Shown piece after piece: positions 40,701 through 48,903 of a stretch of 64,000 nt of DNA. The stretch comes from JBCCGG01 sp039029395. GTDB taxonomy: Bacteria; Pseudomonadota; Alphaproteobacteria; Kiloniellales; JAKSDN01. Position 1 is the stretch's first letter. Every line of letters begins with the position of its first letter. Where the stretch lies: NCBI GenBank assembly GCA_039029395.1, contig JBCCGG010000019.1, positions 33,435 to 97,434 on the forward strand. Reading direction: 5' to 3'. A program made the translations under genes and the position numbers. The notes beneath the pieces are model-generated. The model was not told the origin of the DNA and did not search any database. It saw only the letters and a list, made by a program, of their open reading frames with translations.

Positions 40701-40995
40701 TGCCGACGCCGAACTCCAGGGTCAGCCGGCTGCGGCCTTGCTCGGCCCGGCCAGTGATGTCGACCAGGCCCTCGAGACCGGGCATGACCTCTTCCTGGCG
40801 ATTGACGATCTCGCGTTCCACATCGGCCGGCGCGGCGCCCGGCCAGATGGTGGTCACGGTGATGACCGGCCGGTTGACGTCCGGCGCCAGCTGAATCGGG
40901 ATGGTTTGGAGCGCCACCAAGCCGAACATGATCACCATCAGCACCGCGGCGATCACGGCGATCGGCCGCTCGATGGCGATCTTGATGAGATTCAT
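37771..40995 (-). CDS. RND-family efflux transporter, inner-membrane pump (HAE1-like)
   Basis: A 1074-aa pump with twelve membrane helices and two large periplasmic loops. The start IERPIAVIAAVLMVIMFGLV, then QTIPIQLAPDVNRPVITVTT and GAAPADVEREIVNRQEEVMP, is typical of AcrB/MexF relatives. In helix 4 the sequence is AVGMVVDAAIVVLENIYRL, where classical pumps have two adjacent Asp; here one is Ala. Helix 10 has VVNNAILLVHQTLYHV with Asn at the usual Lys site. So proton coupling may use other residues, as in the less-studied branch. The adaptor gene lies directly upstream and overlaps by ATGA. Confidence 0.95.
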   Translation of the reverse strand: MNLIKIAIERPIAVIAAVLMVIMFGLVALQTIPIQLAPDVNRPVITVTTIWPGAAPADVEREIVNRQEEVMPGLEGLVDITGRAEQGRSRLTLEFGVGTNMDRALLLVSNRLDRVTGYPEEADEPTLDTAGSEDSPIAWFIVRRVEGNERPIHEYGDFVRDVIKDRIERVPGVSRVNVFGDSEREINVTIEPTLMARYGLTVSDVIDALRNANTSVSAGDVDEGKRRYVIRVEAELNALAPIREVVLRSAEDSSSGRLARVTVGDIAEVFYDYKEPTSAIRVLGSPAIAFNAVRETGANVIETMDGIQAAVDELNLGIVPDQDLTLLLAYKETVYINSAIELVRQNIWIGGTLAAIILLLFLRSLRATLVVSLAIPVSVIGAFVAMAALGRSINVISLAGLAFAVGMVVDAAIVVLENIYRLREQGKPAPQAALEGASQVWGAVLVSALTTVMVFIPILVMELEVGQLFRDIAVAISVSVMLSLVVSITVIPALARFLLGARKGQLDSSVTRLRLPVIDWLAGRFVAAMMGFTHVIVRSKTLALIVVVSVVSATAAGAWQFLPKLEYLPEGNRNLVFGIIIPPPGYNLDTMTEIAKEIESEIRPHWRTVSGPESAPGEPPKIERFFFVATRSSTFLGAIAVEPQRAGELVPVLQEPAFKEPGTFGFINQPSLFGRAIGGGRKIDLDISGQSLEEILQVALRATGLVLQHFPFEEGNQFRPTPGLELGAPEVRVYPNRLRLADNGVSARELADTVDVFNDGLRVAEVTIGSKRTDLMLRGPRDNVTETQGIANLPVVTESGQIVPTGLLADVVLTAGPTEIRHRERFRTITLEIRPAPGLPLESAIDLLREEVIAPLQAEGLPPGVKMNLSGTADKLSQTWDAMVIDLLLAIAIVYLVMAVLFESFIYPIVILLSVPLAAAGGVAGLAVLNTTVFQPLDMLTLLGFVILIGIVVNNAILLVHQTLYHVRQENMAAEQAIIEATRNRIRPIFMSTLTSVFGMLPLVFFPGPGSELYRGLGSVVVGGLSLSAILTLLIIPPILSILVGPLERRTHDAHQLPDLKPPEPAVESTGGRD

Positions 40996-42107
40996 CAGGT
41001 CGCCCCGTCGATTTGGACCTTGTCTCCTGGCTGCAGGCGCTCGTTGCCGCGCACCACCACCTGTTCGTCCTCGGACAGCCCGCCCAGCACCTCGAAGCGG
41101 CTGCCGGTTGATTCGCCGAGCTTGATCTGGCGCGCCTCGGCGGTGCCCTCCTTGACCACGAAGACCAGGGACGCCGTGCCATTCTTGATGACCGCGTCCT
41201 TGTGCACCGTGAGCACGTCGTGCTGGCCGCCGATCGGCACATGAACAGTCACGCTCTGGTCGACCGCGAGCGGACGCAGGGTCTTTGCAAACTCGGGCAC
41301 GAAGCGCACGGCACGGGTCCGGGTCAGGGGGTTTTCCTCGGGCAGGAAGGCACGCACGCTGGCGCTGTGGTCGCTGCCGTCGTCAAGCGTAACCGCGACC
41401 GCGCGCCCGATGGTGAGCCCGCCCAGGCGGTTGAAAGGTATGTCGGCCTCGATCTCGAGCGACAGATCGCCGACCAAGCGCACGATGGCATCGCCGCTGC
41501 GCACGTAGGCGCCGGCCTCGGTCATGCGTTGGCCGATCACGCCGGGATAGGGTGCGCGGATCTCGCCGTGGGCGAGGTCAATGTCGGCCAGCTCCAAATC
41601 CGCCTCGGCCGACAGCACCGAGGCCTCGGCCTCGCGCACCTGGGCCCGGTCGATCGTCACCTGCTGCTTGGCGTCGTCGTAGCGCGCCTGGCTGAAGGCG
41701 GCCGAGCTCTTGAGACCGTCCAGGCGCTTGAGATCCTGGCCGGCCAGGGCCAACTCGGCGCGCGCGGTCTCCAGTTCGGCCTTGCTGCGCACCAGGCGCG
41801 CGGCCGCCTCGTTGCGCCGGGCCTGCAGGATCCGGCGGTCCAAGATCGCGATGATCTCGTCCTTTTCGACCCGGTCGCCGACTTCGACGCTGAAGGCCTC
41901 GACCGGCCCGTCGACCCTGGCCGCCACCATGCCGGACTGGCGCGCCACCAAGCGGCCGAGCACGGGCACGGTCTGCGCCAGGGGCTCGACCCGAACCCGG
42001 TCGACCCGGACGCGCGCCTCGGCGTTCTGGGCGAAGCTGGGTGCCGCGCCGCCAAGGGCTACGACCAGTGCCGCTAGCAAGAGCGTTCTTGGCGCCAAGG
42101 CGCGCAC
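40995..42107 (-). CDS. RND periplasmic adaptor (HlyD/MFP family)
   Basis: A 370-aa protein starting at GTG (complement of 42105-42107), chosen for GGAGG seven bases upstream. A signal peptide (LLLAALVVALGGAAPSFAQ) precedes a lipoyl half-motif (GPVEAFSVEVGDRVEKDEII), a helical hairpin (ARLVRSKAELETARAELALA) and the return half (IRAPYPGVIGQRMTEAGAYV). The C-terminal beta parts (PIGGQHDVLTVHKDAVIKNG) complete the family layout. It joins the RND pump to an outer-membrane channel that is not encoded here. It forms a two-gene operon with the pump. Confidence 0.94.
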   Translation of the reverse strand: MRALAPRTLLLAALVVALGGAAPSFAQNAEARVRVDRVRVEPLAQTVPVLGRLVARQSGMVAARVDGPVEAFSVEVGDRVEKDEIIAILDRRILQARRNEAAARLVRSKAELETARAELALAGQDLKRLDGLKSSAAFSQARYDDAKQQVTIDRAQVREAEASVLSAEADLELADIDLAHGEIRAPYPGVIGQRMTEAGAYVRSGDAIVRLVGDLSLEIEADIPFNRLGGLTIGRAVAVTLDDGSDHSASVRAFLPEENPLTRTRAVRFVPEFAKTLRPLAVDQSVTVHVPIGGQHDVLTVHKDAVIKNGTASLVFVVKEGTAEARQIKLGESTGSRFEVLGGLSEDEQVVVRGNERLQPGDKVQIDGAT

Positions 42108-42358
42108 GGTCCTGTCCTCCAAAATCCAAGGCCGACAAGCCCGACCGACAGCGATCCGGCTGGTGCGCCAGAGGTTTGGCGCCACGCGGCATACCTGTCA
42201 ATCGGAGCTTTTGCCTAGCTTGGCCTTGTTCAGCCCCCATTATAGCCGAAAAGCTCACGTAGTTATACGTAGCGACCGGCCCATGCATACCTGCTATTCA
42301 GCTATGGCATTCCTTGGCGCTTAACGTTAACACTAGCGGCCCTTGAGGAGGGGGCGCC

Positions 42359-43288
42359 ATGACAACGCTGCTTTACAGCCATCCGGCGTGCCAAGAGCAC
42401 GATCCCGGGGCCGGCCATCCCGAGTGCCCAGAGCGGCTGGCCGCGGTGTTGGCGGGCCTCGACGGCGAGGCTTTCGCGGCCCTGGAGCGCCGCGAGGCGC
42501 CCTTGGCGAGCCATGAGCAGATCGCCCGGGTCCACGATCCGCGCTACGTGACGGCCGTTTTGGAGGCGATCCCGGACAGCGGCCGGGTCGCGCTGGACGC
42601 CGATACCGTTGCCTCTCCGGACTCCGGCCAGGCGGCCCTTCGGGGTGCTGGCGCGGTCTGTGCCGCGGTCGACGCCGTCATGGCCGGCGAGGCGGCCAAT
42701 GGATTTTGTGCCGTTCGGCCGCCGGGCCACCATGCCGAACCGGCCCGGGCCATGGGGTTTTGCTTCTTCAACAACGTTGCCATCGGCGCCGCCCATGCCC
42801 GCGCCAAGCACGGCTTGGATAAGGTCGCGGTGATCGATTTCGACGTCCACCACGGCAACGGCACACAGGCCATGTTCTGGGACCAGCCGGAGATGTTTTT
42901 CGGCTCGACCCACCAAATGCCGCTTTACCCGGGCAGCGGCGCCGAGAGCGAGCGCGGCGCTCAGGGCAACATTGTCAATGCGCCGCTGGCGCCGATGGCC
43001 GGCTCCGAGGCCTTTCGCGCCGCCATGAGCGCCCGGATCCTGCCGGCGCTCGACGCCTTCGCACCGGAGTTCATCCTGATCTCCGCCGGTTTCGACGCCC
43101 ATACCCAAGATCCCTTGGCGTCCCTTAACTTTCAGGACCAGGACTATGGCTGGGCGACCAGCGAGATCCTTAAAATCGCGGCCAACCGCTGCGACGGCCG
43201 GCTTGTCTCGACGCTCGAAGGGGGCTATCACCTCGACGCCCTGGCGCGCAGCTGCGCGGCACATGTCACAGCGTTAATGGCGGCGTAG
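42359..43288 (+). CDS. Histone deacetylase-family (class II-type) hydrolase
   Basis: A 309-aa zinc-dependent deacylase with a strong GAGGAGGGGG ribosome site. Motifs are complete: GAGHPECPERL, FCAVRPPGHHAEP with the catalytic His pair, GFCFFNNVAIGA, VIDFDVHHGNGTQAMFW with the zinc Asp and His, and LISAGFDAHTQDPL. It is of the HdaH/acetylpolyamine amidohydrolase type found in bacteria, which remove acetyl or larger acyl groups from small amines or proteins. It stands just before xseB-ispA-dxs, a gene order I know from Rhodospirillales and Rhizobiales. Confidence 0.92.
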   Translation: MTTLLYSHPACQEHDPGAGHPECPERLAAVLAGLDGEAFAALERREAPLASHEQIARVHDPRYVTAVLEAIPDSGRVALDADTVASPDSGQAALRGAGAVCAAVDAVMAGEAANGFCAVRPPGHHAEPARAMGFCFFNNVAIGAAHARAKHGLDKVAVIDFDVHHGNGTQAMFWDQPEMFFGSTHQMPLYPGSGAESERGAQGNIVNAPLAPMAGSEAFRAAMSARILPALDAFAPEFILISAGFDAHTQDPLASLNFQDQDYGWATSEILKIAANRCDGRLVSTLEGGYHLDALARSCAAHVTALMAA

Positions 43289-43369
43289 CTTGATCTACTG
43301 TAAGTTGCTGTTGTCGGGTTCGCGAGAGGAGCCTAGACTGTTGAGAACGCGAGGAGTCTCCGAGTAGAC

Positions 43370-43621
43370 ATGGCCAAATCAGGCATTCCCAAGGACATCG
43401 CCGAGATGTCTTTCGAGCGGGCGCTAGAGGAGTTGCAGGGCATCGTCGGGCGCCTTGAGAAGGGCGAGGGCAAGCTCGACGAGGCGATAGAGTCCTATAA
43501 GCGCGGGGCGGCTCTCAAGCAGCACTGCGAGGCCAAGTTAAGGGAGGCACAGCAGGAAATTGCCAAGATCAGTCTCGAATCCGATGGCACAGCTAGATCC
43601 GAGCCCCTCGAGATCGACTGA
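43370..43621 (+). CDS. xseB: Exodeoxyribonuclease VII small subunit
   Basis: An 83-aa subunit of the single-strand-specific nuclease XseAB, which trims DNA ends into short oligonucleotides. The conserved block SFERALEELQGIVGRLEKGE, then GKLDEAIESYKRGAALKQHC, is complete, and the two helices bind XseA. The XseA gene is not in the window, as usual. Its end overlaps ispA by 38 bp, so the two are coupled. Confidence 0.96.
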   Translation: MAKSGIPKDIAEMSFERALEELQGIVGRLEKGEGKLDEAIESYKRGAALKQHCEAKLREAQQEIAKISLESDGTARSEPLEID

Positions 43622-44516
43622 CGACCCCACGGTCGATCTGAATCTCGCCTTGACCGCCAGCGCCGAGGCGACGACGGCGTTGCTCGACCGGCTTCTGCCG
43701 GAGGTCGAGGGCCCGGTCGGCCGTGTGATCGAGGCCATGCGCTACAGCGCGCTGGGCGGCGGCAAGCGTCTGCGGCCCTTTCTGGTGACAGAATGCGCCC
43801 GGCTGTTCGACGCCGATTCGGCCGGTGCCCTGCGGGCCGGCGCGGCGCTCGAGATGATCCACTGCTACAGCCTGATCCACGACGACCTGCCAGCCATGGA
43901 CAACAGCGACCTGAGGCGCGGCCGCGCGACGGTGCACAAGGCCTTCGACGAGGCCACCGCGATCCTGGCCGGCGACGGGCTGCTGACCGAGGCCTTCACG
44001 GTGGCGGCCGATCCGGCGACCGATCCCGATCCGGCCGTCCGCTGCGAGCTGATCGCCCACCTGGCCGCCGCGGCCGGTGCCGCGGGCATGGTCGGCGGCC
44101 AGATGATCGACCTCTCGCCCCAGCGCAGCCAGCTGGATCTCGAGGGAATCACCCATCTTCAGCGGCTCAAGACCGGGGCGCTTTTCACTTTCGCGTGTGA
44201 GGCCGGCGCGATCCTCGGGCGCGCATCGGGCGAGGCGCGGGCGGCCCTGGTGGCCTATTCCCGGGATCTCGGCCTGGCCTTCCAGATCGTCGACGATCTC
44301 CTGGACGCGCAAGGCTCGGCGGCCGAGCTCGGCAAGCCGACAAACCAGGACGCGGCCCTTGGAAAGGCGACCTTCGTGGGCCAGCTAGGACTCGAAGGCG
44401 CCCGGGCCAAAGCCGAGGCGATCATCGGGTCGGCATGCGATCGGCTTGATATTTTTGGTGAAAAGGCGGACCTTTTGCGGCATACCGCCCTGTTCGTGTT
44501 GAATCGACGTCACTGA
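43584..44516 (+). CDS. ispA: Farnesyl/geranylgeranyl diphosphate synthase (IspA-type)
   Basis: A 310-aa prenyltransferase that joins IPP units to DMAPP or GPP to make longer prenyl diphosphates, cytoplasmic. The first aspartate-rich motif is D100-D101...D106 (IHDDLPAMD) and the second is D237-D238...D241 (VDDLLDAQG). GGGKRLRP and KTGALF, KPTNQD are also present. ATG 43584 is taken over an upstream GTG-less extension; it lies inside xseB. The bulky aromatic pattern before the first motif (MIHCYSLIHDD) suits a C15 to C20 product, but chain length is not fixed by this. It is followed by dxs, the first enzyme of the same isoprenoid route. Confidence 0.95.
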   Translation: MAQLDPSPSRSTDDPTVDLNLALTASAEATTALLDRLLPEVEGPVGRVIEAMRYSALGGGKRLRPFLVTECARLFDADSAGALRAGAALEMIHCYSLIHDDLPAMDNSDLRRGRATVHKAFDEATAILAGDGLLTEAFTVAADPATDPDPAVRCELIAHLAAAAGAAGMVGGQMIDLSPQRSQLDLEGITHLQRLKTGALFTFACEAGAILGRASGEARAALVAYSRDLGLAFQIVDDLLDAQGSAAELGKPTNQDAALGKATFVGQLGLEGARAKAEAIIGSACDRLDIFGEKADLLRHTALFVLNRRH

Positions 44517-44573
44517 TCGGGACGCGGTCACTGATGCGTGGGTTCTTTCTGTTCACTGTTTCGGAGGTGTGAC

Positions 44574-46511
44574 GTGGGGCAAATCGGACATAACAGCCGG
44601 ACCCCTTTGTTGGACAGCGTGACCTATCCTGAGGATCTGCGGAAGATCCCGGAGAGCGATCTGCGCCAATTGGCGGACGAGCTGCGCGACGAGATGGTCG
44701 ACGCGGTCTCGACCACCGGCGGCCATCTGGGGGCCGGTCTGGGCGTGGTCGAGCTGACGGTGGCCGTACACCACGTCTTCGAAACGCCGAAGGACAAGCT
44801 GATCTGGGACGTCAGCCACCAGTGCTATCCCCACAAGATCCTGACCGGCCGGCGCGACCGCATTCGCACCCTACGCCAGGGCGGCGGCCTGAGCGGCTTC
44901 ACCTCCCGCAAGGAGAGCGAGTACGACCCCTTCGGCGCGGCCCATAGCTCGACCTCGATCTCGGCCGGCCTCGGCTACTCGGTGGCGCGCGACTTCGCCG
45001 GCAAGGACAACAACGTGATCGCAGTGATCGGCGACGGCGCCATGAGCGCCGGCATGGCCTACGAGGCGATGAACAACGCCGGCGCGGTCAACAGCCGCCT
45101 GATCGTGATTCTCAACGACAACGACATGTCGATCGCGCCGCCCGTAGGCGCCATGAGCGCCTATCTCTCCCGGCTGATCTCCTCCAAGCCTTACGCCTCC
45201 ATGCGCCACCTGGGCAAGGAGGTCGCCAAGAAGTTCCCGCGGCCCTTCGAGCAGGCGGCCAAACGCGCCGAGGAATATGCCCGCGGCATGCTGACCGGCG
45301 GCACCTTGTTCGAGGAGCTCGGATTCTTCTACATCGGCCCGATCGACGGTCACAATTTGGACCATCTGCTGCCGGTCCTGAAGAACGTGCGCGACACCGA
45401 CTACGACGGCCCGGTCCTGATCCACTGTGTTACCCACAAAGGCAAAGGCTACGAGCCGGCCGAGAACTCGGCCGACAAGTACCACGGCGTCGCCAAGTTC
45501 GACGTCTTGACCGGCAAGCAGGCCAAGCCGACGCCCAAGGCCATGGCCTACCAGGCGGTTTTCGCCAAGGGCCTGATCGCCGAGGCCGAGCGGGACGACA
45601 AGATCGTGGCGGTGACCGCGGCCATGCCGTCGGGCACGTCGCTAAACAAGTTCGCCGACAAGTTTCCGAAGCGCTGCTTCGACGTGGGCATTGCCGAGCA
45701 GCATGCGGTGACCTTCTGCGCCGGCCTGGCGTGCGAGGGCTACAAGCCCTTTGCGGCGATCTATTCGACCTTCCTGCAACGGGCCTACGATCAGGTCGTA
45801 CACGACGTCGCGATCCAAAGCCTACCGGTGCGCTTCGCGATCGATCGGGCCGGCATGGTCGGCGCCGACGGCGTGACCCATCAGGGCAGCTACGATTTGA
45901 GCTACCTGGGCTGCCTGCCGGGATTCGTGCTGATGGCCGCGTCCGACGAGGTCGAGCTGATGCACATGGTCGCGACCGCGGTGGCGATCGACGACCGGCC
46001 GTCGGCCTTCCGCTATCCGCGCGGCGAGGCGCTCGGCCTGGAGATGCCGGAGCGCGGCACACCCCTCGAGATCGGCAAGGGCCGCATCGTGCGCGAGGGC
46101 ACCAAGGTCGCGATCCTGTCCTACGGCACCCGCCTTCAGGACTCGCTCAAGGCGGCCGACGAACTGGCCGCGCGCGGACTCTCGACCACGGTCGCCGATG
46201 CCCGCTTCGCCAAGCCGATCGATGAGGACCTGGTGCGCCGCCTGGCCCGGGAGCACGAGATTCTGGTCACTGTCGAGGAAGGCGCGATCGGCGGTTTTGC
46301 GACTCAGGTTATGCAATTCATGGCCCACGACGGGCTGTTGGACAATGGCCTGCGGTTCCGCCCTCTGACCCTGCCGGACTACTTCATCGACCATGACAAG
46401 CCGCCGCTTCAGGTCGCCGAGGCCGGGCTCGATTCAGCTGGCATCGTGGCCAGCGTGCTTCAGGCATTGGGCCGCGAGCAGGACTCCCTGGAGCATCCCG
46501 CCCGGGCCTGA
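44574..46511 (+). CDS. dxs: 1-deoxy-D-xylulose-5-phosphate synthase
   Basis: A 645-aa TPP enzyme that condenses pyruvate with glyceraldehyde-3-phosphate, the entry step of the MEP isoprenoid pathway. GTG 44574 follows GGAGG by seven bases; the ATG-less alternative upstream would add poorly fitting residues. TPP motif GDGAMSAGMAYEAMNNAG, the SHQCYPHKILTGRRD block, FIGPIDGHN-like YIGPIDGHNLDHLLPVL, and the transketolase pyrimidine region DVGIAEQHAVTFCAGLA are all seen. Length fits (620-645 aa). It forms an operon with xseB and ispA. Confidence 0.97.
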   Translation: MGQIGHNSRTPLLDSVTYPEDLRKIPESDLRQLADELRDEMVDAVSTTGGHLGAGLGVVELTVAVHHVFETPKDKLIWDVSHQCYPHKILTGRRDRIRTLRQGGGLSGFTSRKESEYDPFGAAHSSTSISAGLGYSVARDFAGKDNNVIAVIGDGAMSAGMAYEAMNNAGAVNSRLIVILNDNDMSIAPPVGAMSAYLSRLISSKPYASMRHLGKEVAKKFPRPFEQAAKRAEEYARGMLTGGTLFEELGFFYIGPIDGHNLDHLLPVLKNVRDTDYDGPVLIHCVTHKGKGYEPAENSADKYHGVAKFDVLTGKQAKPTPKAMAYQAVFAKGLIAEAERDDKIVAVTAAMPSGTSLNKFADKFPKRCFDVGIAEQHAVTFCAGLACEGYKPFAAIYSTFLQRAYDQVVHDVAIQSLPVRFAIDRAGMVGADGVTHQGSYDLSYLGCLPGFVLMAASDEVELMHMVATAVAIDDRPSAFRYPRGEALGLEMPERGTPLEIGKGRIVREGTKVAILSYGTRLQDSLKAADELAARGLSTTVADARFAKPIDEDLVRRLAREHEILVTVEEGAIGGFATQVMQFMAHDGLLDNGLRFRPLTLPDYFIDHDKPPLQVAEAGLDSAGIVASVLQALGREQDSLEHPARA

Positions 46512-46525
46512 CGCCGGACCCAGTT

Positions 46526-47263
46526 CTAGAAGAAGGTCACCCGTCCCGAGAAGACGTCGTACATGGCGCCTTCGATGAGGATCTCTCCCTTGTCGGCCAT
46601 ATCCTTGAGTATCGGGCTGCGCGACCGGATCTTGGCGACCGTCAGCGCGACATTCTTTTCCGCCACCGCCTGAACGAAGGCGGCGTTCGCGGAGCTGCGG
46701 TCGTCTTGGAATCCCTTGACCGCGGCAACCGCCGGTTTGAGATTGGCCAAGGTGTGGGTCAGGTTGCCAAGGACGACGTCGTCGCAAGCGCCCTTGATGG
46801 CGCCGCATTCGCCGTGGCCGACCACCAGGATCACTTTGGCACCGGCAAGCGCGCAGGCGAACTCCAGGCTCCCCAGAATGTCATCGTTGACGAAGTTGCC
46901 GGCAATCCGCGTGCTGAACACGTCGCCAATGCCCTGATCGAAGGTGAGCTGCGTAGATTCCCGGGAATCGATGCAAGCCAGGATCGCGGCAAAGGGAAAC
47001 TGACCGGCGCCGGTCTCCTTGACCTGCTTGATGAGGTCACGGTTGCGCATGCGCCGTTCGACGAAGCGCAGGTTGCCGTCCTTGAGCTTCTGCAAAGCCT
47101 CCTGGGGCGTGATCGCCGCTTGGCTCTCTCGGTTTTGGGTGAAGGTCTCGAAGGTCTGCGCCGACGCCGGGCCGCTCAGGGCGCCCATCGCGCCGGCCGC
47201 CGTCAGCCCTCCGCCAGCGCCTTTAAGAAAGCCTCTGCGGGTTTTGCGAATGTTGGCCATCAT
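46526..47263 (-). CDS. Beta-carbonic anhydrase with Tat signal
   Basis: A 245-aa enzyme that hydrates CO2 to bicarbonate. Zinc ligands are C97 (ACIDSRES, with D99 and R101), H150 and C153 (VVGHGECGAIKGA). The N-terminus, TRRGFLKGAGGGLTAAGA, is a twin-arginine signal, so it is probably exported folded to the periplasm; most beta-type enzymes are cytoplasmic. AAAGGG lies before the double ATG; 47260 is the alternative. The gene converges on dxs and is followed on the same strand, upstream, by the LOG-like gene only 7 bp away, so the two may be one operon. Confidence 0.93.
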   Translation of the reverse strand: MMANIRKTRRGFLKGAGGGLTAAGAMGALSGPASAQTFETFTQNRESQAAITPQEALQKLKDGNLRFVERRMRNRDLIKQVKETGAGQFPFAAILACIDSRESTQLTFDQGIGDVFSTRIAGNFVNDDILGSLEFACALAGAKVILVVGHGECGAIKGACDDVVLGNLTHTLANLKPAVAAVKGFQDDRSSANAAFVQAVAEKNVALTVAKIRSRSPILKDMADKGEILIEGAMYDVFSGRVTFF

Positions 47264-47270
47264 TGCCCTT

Positions 47271-47918
47271 TCAAAGCTTGTCTGGCGATGGTGGCAGCGC
47301 AAGCAGGACTCGGGCCACCGCGTCTTGCGCCTCCTGAACGCTGCCTAAGGTCACGGCGCCCTCGACTTCGGGAGACTCGGGCAAGCGAAACACGGGGCGG
47401 CCGAACTGAAGGCCGTAAGCCATTTCCGATAGTGTGCCGTAGCCGCCGCCGACCGCCACCAGACAAAGTGACGCGCGGGCGATGATGGCATTGCGCGCCA
47501 CCCCGATGCCGGTGGCGATCGGGACGCCCACGTAGGCGTTGGCCGCCTGCCAGTCGCCGTCCGGTAGCAGGCCGATCGCCAGGCCTTCGGCAAGTGCGAC
47601 GCCCCGGCAGGCCGCCTCCATCACGCCGCCCTTGCCGCCGCAGATCACCGTTGCGCCCAGTTCCGCCAATGCGCGACCGAGATCTTCGGCCACTTGGCAG
47701 ATTTCCGCCGGGGCCTGGCGCGCGCCGATCACGCCGACCGGAACCCGGCAGGGCTGGCCGCTGTCGCGCTGCAGCCATATGGCGGCCTCGGCGATGCCGA
47801 CCGCGTCGCCGCTCGGCTCCGCGCGCTCGCTTGACCACGTGCGCGCCAGCGGTTCGAAGCTGCGCCCCTCGCGGTCCCAAAGCGCGCCACGCGCCCGGTC
47901 GAGCAGAAGCTCGGTCAT
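47271..47918 (-). CDS. SLOG/LOG-like family protein (TIGR00725 type)
   Basis: A 215-aa protein with a Rossmann-type SLOG fold: VGVIGARQAPAEICQVAEDL, GATVICGGKGGVMEAACRG (the GGKGGVMEA variant of GGGxxGxM), GIGVARNAIIARASLCLVAV and GGGYGTLSEMAYGLQFG with the conserved GT-SE. Relatives include lysine decarboxylase-like LOG proteins (cytokinin-activating phosphoribohydrolases) and nucleotide-binding SLOG proteins. The TIGR00725 branch has no certain activity. It has an N-terminal extension of about 55 residues. It sits divergent from infA. Confidence 0.82.
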   Translation of the reverse strand: MTELLLDRARGALWDREGRSFEPLARTWSSERAEPSGDAVGIAEAAIWLQRDSGQPCRVPVGVIGARQAPAEICQVAEDLGRALAELGATVICGGKGGVMEAACRGVALAEGLAIGLLPDGDWQAANAYVGVPIATGIGVARNAIIARASLCLVAVGGGYGTLSEMAYGLQFGRPVFRLPESPEVEGAVTLGSVQEAQDAVARVLLALPPSPDKL

Positions 47919-47995
47919 GACTTAGTTCCCCTTTCCATCGCGGCCGCTGTCATCTAAGAGCACTCGGCAACGATGATCCAGCCCTCGCGCGGTGT

Positions 47996-48023
47996 TTGTG
48001 TCGCTGGACGATTTATGTATTAT
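47996..48023 (+). promoter_or_regulatory. Candidate promoter of infA
   Basis: TTGTGT (47996-48001) and TATTAT (48018-48023) are separated by 16 bp and would start transcription near 48030, 60 bases before infA. Both boxes fit the sigma-70 consensus in four to five of six positions. Confidence 0.5.
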
Positions 48024-48089
48024 CCGCCGCGTCTTCTGCGGGACCGTCCGCCGGGCGGTGCGTGCGCAATTGTATGAAACGAGGAGTGA

Positions 48090-48308
48090 ATGGCCAAAGA
48101 AGACCTGATCGAATTCCAAGGCACGGTGGTCGAGCTGCTGCCCAACGCCATGTTCCGGGTCAAGCTCGACAACGATCACGAGGTCTTGGCGCACACTTCC
48201 GGAAAGATGCGCAAGAACCGCATTCGCGTCCTCGCAGGCGACCGCGTGAACGTCGAGATGACGCCCTATGATCTGACCAAAGGTCGCATCACGTTCCGCT
48301 TCAAGTAG
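48090..48308 (+). CDS. infA: Translation initiation factor IF-1
   Basis: A 72-aa S1/OB-fold protein that sits in the A site of the 30S subunit and helps start-codon selection. The sequence is a textbook IF-1: MAKEDLIEFQGTVVELLPNA, then KLDNDHEVLAHTSGKMRKNR and ILAGDRVNVEMTPYDLTKGR-type end, with ITFRFK. AGGAG precedes ATG by 3 bases. It leads a maf / RNase / yacG chain typical of alphaproteobacteria. Confidence 0.98.
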   Translation: MAKEDLIEFQGTVVELLPNAMFRVKLDNDHEVLAHTSGKMRKNRIRVLAGDRVNVEMTPYDLTKGRITFRFK

Positions 48309-48333
48309 CCGGGCGGCCAGGCGCGCGCCCCCC

Positions 48334-48903
48334 GTGCCTCTTGTCCTGGCATCCCAATCGCCTCGACGTCTAGCGCTGCTGCGCCAGATCGGCATCGAGC
48401 CCGATCATGTGATCCCGGCCGAGGTCGACGAGACGCCGCAGCCCCGAGAGTTGCCCCGCGACCACGCCCTGCGCCTGGCCCAGGCCAAGGCCGTCTCGAT
48501 CGCGCCGCGCGCTGCGGGCGCTTACCTGCTGGCGGCCGACACCGTGGTCGCGCTCGGCCGGCGCATACTGCCCAAGGCCGAGGACCCGGCGACGGCGCGG
48601 CGCTGTCTTGGCTTCCTGTCAGGCCGGCGCCACAGGGTGCTGGGCGGCGTCGTGGTGCGGTCGCCCGACGGCCGCCAGGCCACCCGGCTGGTCACCACGC
48701 GGGTCGAGGTCAAGCGGCTCTCCGACGACGAGATCGAGGCTTATCTGGCGAGCGGGGAATGGCAGGGCAAGGCTGGCGGATACGCCATTCAGGGTCGGGC
48801 GGCCGCCTGGATCCCCTGGATCAACGGCTCCTATTCCAATGTGGTCGGGCTGCCACTGGCGGAGACTGCGGGCCTGCTCACCGGCCTCGGCTTTCGCTGG
48901 TGA
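48334..48903 (+). CDS. maf: Maf-family nucleotide pyrophosphatase
   Basis: A 189-aa house-cleaning enzyme that hydrolyses non-canonical or modified nucleoside triphosphates. GTG start. It shows ASQSPRRLALLRQIGIEPDH, PRELPRDHALRLAQAKA, LLAADTVVALGRRILPK and YAIQGRAAAWIPWINGSYSN with the catalytic Asp and Glu/Lys framework of Maf. The end overlaps the RNase gene by GTGA. Which Maf subfamily (dTTP/UTP or 7-methyl-GTP) cannot be set with confidence. Confidence 0.95.
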   Translation: MPLVLASQSPRRLALLRQIGIEPDHVIPAEVDETPQPRELPRDHALRLAQAKAVSIAPRAAGAYLLAADTVVALGRRILPKAEDPATARRCLGFLSGRRHRVLGGVVVRSPDGRQATRLVTTRVEVKRLSDDEIEAYLASGEWQGKAGGYAIQGRAAAWIPWINGSYSNVVGLPLAETAGLLTGLGFRW

